64,000 bases of DNA from Quillaja saponaria (taxonomy: Eukaryota > Streptophyta > Magnoliopsida > Fabales > Quillajaceae). Positions within the stretch are counted from its first letter, which is position 1, and every line of letters begins with the position of its first letter. The stretch covers positions 20,150,001 through 20,214,000 of the forward strand of contig CM055612.1 in the NCBI GenBank assembly GCA_029379385.1. The letters run 5' to 3'. The notes beneath the pieces are model-generated. The model was not told the origin of the DNA and searched no databases. It saw only the letters and a list, made by a program, of their open reading frames with translations. Both the position numbers and the translations under genes were made by a program. Below are positions 62,112 through 64,000 of the stretch, one piece after another.

Positions 62112-63309
62112 CACGTGCCTATCCCAATGTAAGTAAAGCACCTTATATAAAAAATATAAGTATATATTATCTAGTTGGTGGAATGTTGTCTAGAGTATTC
62201 TTTATCATATAACTACGTGTGTAATCTATAATTCACATGTGAAGTTGGTCCATATGATTATTTATGGATGCACCTGTTACAAGAGTTATTTGTATAAATA
62301 TATATAGTAGAAGAGATAGATTTTATTTGGGGAAATGTTACTTAGTTTTGACATGCTTGAATTTTGACGGTCTATAATGATTGATTGATGAATCAAGAAC
62401 TTTCAATTGAATCTTTCGATTGGTATTTTTGTTTATGTTTGTATCTTTTTTTTTTTTTCAAAAATGGAAACTTAGAGAAGTATTTTATAAACATATGTAA
62501 AAAAAAAAAAAAAAAAAAAATTCATTTAGCTTAAGATAAAAATTCCATGTGTTTAGATAATTGTTGAATTTATTGGGCTATGATGCCTAAGGTGGATTGC
62601 CTTTTATTTGTCTACTCAAAGGTGATATGAACATCAGCTTATTTGTTTGCAAGGTAATTTAGAATTTCAAGAAAGGCACATTTTTTTTAAACTACTTAAT
62701 ATTGAGGCGTTAATTAAATAGTTTTCTAATGTCTAATGTTCATACAATGGAAGGAAGAATGCAATATATGCCATGATTGTTTGTATTAATCACTTTTTTT
62801 TTTCTATTCCCAGAAGTAGCTTTTAAATTTGACTACTTGCTTTTACTTATGATTTTCTATTTATCGTTCAAACTTGATATTTTGGTACACAAGTTTTGGA
62901 CAGTGCTACTAATTAGAATTTGTACATAGCAATTCATTCCTAAGAACCAATCTCCTCTAACAAGAATAACACATCTCGCAAATGAAAAATTATTATAGTT
63001 TCCTTGCCATTAAGTGTAATTGTGCTATTAAAATAATTGTTTTGTAGTGGTTAGTTTGATGGTAAACCTTAATACTTTTCAAAATATTTATGATCATTTT
63101 AGGACTAGGGGTAGCATACATATTATTATGGAGGTTGTTGAAGCTTGATTGTAGTTCTCTAACATTTGCTTCATATATTGTTGGACCATTCCAATGACAA
63201 TAATGTTGACAATTTGGTTATTTTGTTGTGGGATGAAAAATATTATTTCTATTAGAATTAAAGATATTTTTGAAATCAATTGTGAATATTATGGTTTAAT
63301 TTTCAATGC

Positions 63310-63780
63310 GTAATCTTTAACTATAATTTGTAGCTAAATTAGCTACAAAATTTTGTAGCCTAGATTATTATTTTAAATATATATATATATACTTATCTAC
63401 GAACTTGCAATGGAAGAAATCGTAGCAATAATTAGATAATAAATTCAAATTTTTATAGCTAATTTAGCAACGGATAATAGTTAAAACATTTTGTAGCTAA
63501 TTTAGCAACAGATAAAAGTTATAAAAATTTTGTAGCAAATTTAGCTACATACTGAGGTGGTTAGCTACTTTATTTATTTAATTTTTTTTTTGGTAGCAGG
63601 TACATTGTCAAGATTGAATTAATAGCTACCAAAATATGAGTTATAGCTACTGAACTTTTTGTAGCTAAATTTGCTACTGATTTTGGTATCTGTAGCAAAT
63701 AAATAAGCTACCCTCATTTTTGCTACAAGAAATTTCACTAGTTGATGTGTATTAGCTACTAATTTCAAGCTTTTAGCTAC
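63310..63780. repeat. right subterminal repeat region of the CACTA element
   Basis: Many copies, in both orientations, of TTTGTAGCTAATTTAGC and TAGCTAC-type motifs occur, for example near 63331, 63348, 63492, 63530, 63658 and 63773. The left end (55130-55480) has fewer. Such arrays are where CACTA transposases bind. Confidence 0.75.
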
Positions 63781-64000
63781 TGTTTGTCCCGTAGTTGAAG
63801 ACCAAGTTTCTTGTAGTGCACCCCTGTATCCCAACGAGTAGACCAATCGAGATGACCCATATGAGTGGACCTCCCGATTTGACCCTTACAAGTGAACCAC
63901 CCGAGGCAACCACCTGAGCAAGCTTCCCGACCAGAGGACCACCCAAGAAGAACAGCTACGCCTGAGCTCAAAGGACCATACAGAGGATATCTCAAAGCTT

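Larger units (their letters stand above)
55112..63818. mobile_element. CACTA (En/Spm) DNA transposon, 8,707 bp, TSD CAC
   Basis: The left end is CACTAATAGAAAATTGG and the right end, reverse complemented, is CACTACAAGAAACTTGG (14 of 17 match). CAC is duplicated on both sides (55109-55111, 63819-63821), the 3-bp duplication of CACTA elements. Subterminal regions (about 55130-55480 and 63310-63780) are crowded with GTAGCTAA/TTAGCTAC motifs, the expected transposase-binding repeats. Inside are a DVR gene fragment, an LTR fragment and remnants of both CACTA genes, all broken. The catalytic DDE part of the TNP2-type transposase was not found, so it is non-autonomous now. Confidence 0.92.
54856..64000 (+). 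repeat. 3' LTR of the second copy, split by a CACTA transposon
   Basis: The LTR occupies 54856-55111 and resumes at 63822-64000, running off the window. Both parts match the LTRs at 33415 and 43944. The join (...GAGAGCCAC / CCCTGTATCCC...) matches the uninterrupted GAGAGCCACCCTCGTATCCC of the 5' LTR at 33638. A 27-bp local duplication (ACTTGAGCTTCAGAGA twice, about 54981-55024) is private to this copy. Confidence 0.88.

Overview
This is nuclear DNA from a flowering plant, most likely a eudicot. The evidence is split genes with GT-AG introns, strong AT bias, plant-specific protein families, a plant tRNA-Gly gene, an Au-type SINE, and many plant retro- and DNA transposons. The species cannot be named from sequence alone.

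Genes lie mainly in the first half. At 1.47-1.63 kb (minus) a tRNA-Gly(GCC) gene is followed directly by a C/D-box snoRNA-like sequence, the Pol III tRNA-snoRNA arrangement known in plants. At 3.95-4.25 kb (minus) only the first exon of a mitochondrial Mn superoxide dismutase survives. A complete seven-coding-exon UDP-xylose-type nucleotide-sugar transporter follows on the same strand (5.67-9.39 kb). On the plus strand are a five-exon TRF-like single-Myb telobox protein (14.46-17.36 kb) and a two-exon lipid-transfer protein (21.74-22.26 kb). A group I bZIP transcription factor with a frameshift in its last exon is on the minus strand (29.68-32.67 kb).

Between the TRF-like and LTP genes (18.2-20.6 kb) lies a decayed endogenous pararetrovirus (Caulimoviridae). 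Movement-protein sequence is on plus and reverse transcriptase/RNase H sequence on minus, so the two pieces converge. A hAT-type MITE with an 8-bp target duplication sits at 10.51-10.97 kb. About 3.6 copies of a 167-bp tandem repeat lie at 26.93-27.54 kb.

From 33 kb rightwards the window is almost all mobile DNA. A non-autonomous LTR element (33.415-44.357 kb, TSD TTTAC) carries two nested solo LTRs of one long-LTR family, each with its own TSD: 3.9 kb with AATGA/AAGGA, and 3.3 kb with CCTAG. A long-TIR element follows at 47.75-48.55 kb. Next is a deleted copia-like element (49.90 to about 52.7 kb) with a small tRNA-iMet-primed TRIM-like element inserted just after its primer site. From 53.3 kb a second copy of the 33-kb family runs to the window end. 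Its 3' LTR is split by an 8,707-bp CACTA transposon (55112-63818, TSD CAC). The CACTA carries broken transposase genes and, unexpectedly, an intronless, stop-ridden copy of part of the chlorophyll enzyme divinyl-chlorophyllide reductase, joined to a fragment of the same long LTR seen at 34-41 kb.

I found no evidence for a new defence, metabolic or regulatory system. The notable content is the layering of insertions, the gene-carrying CACTA element, the inverted viral fragments, and the damaged host genes.
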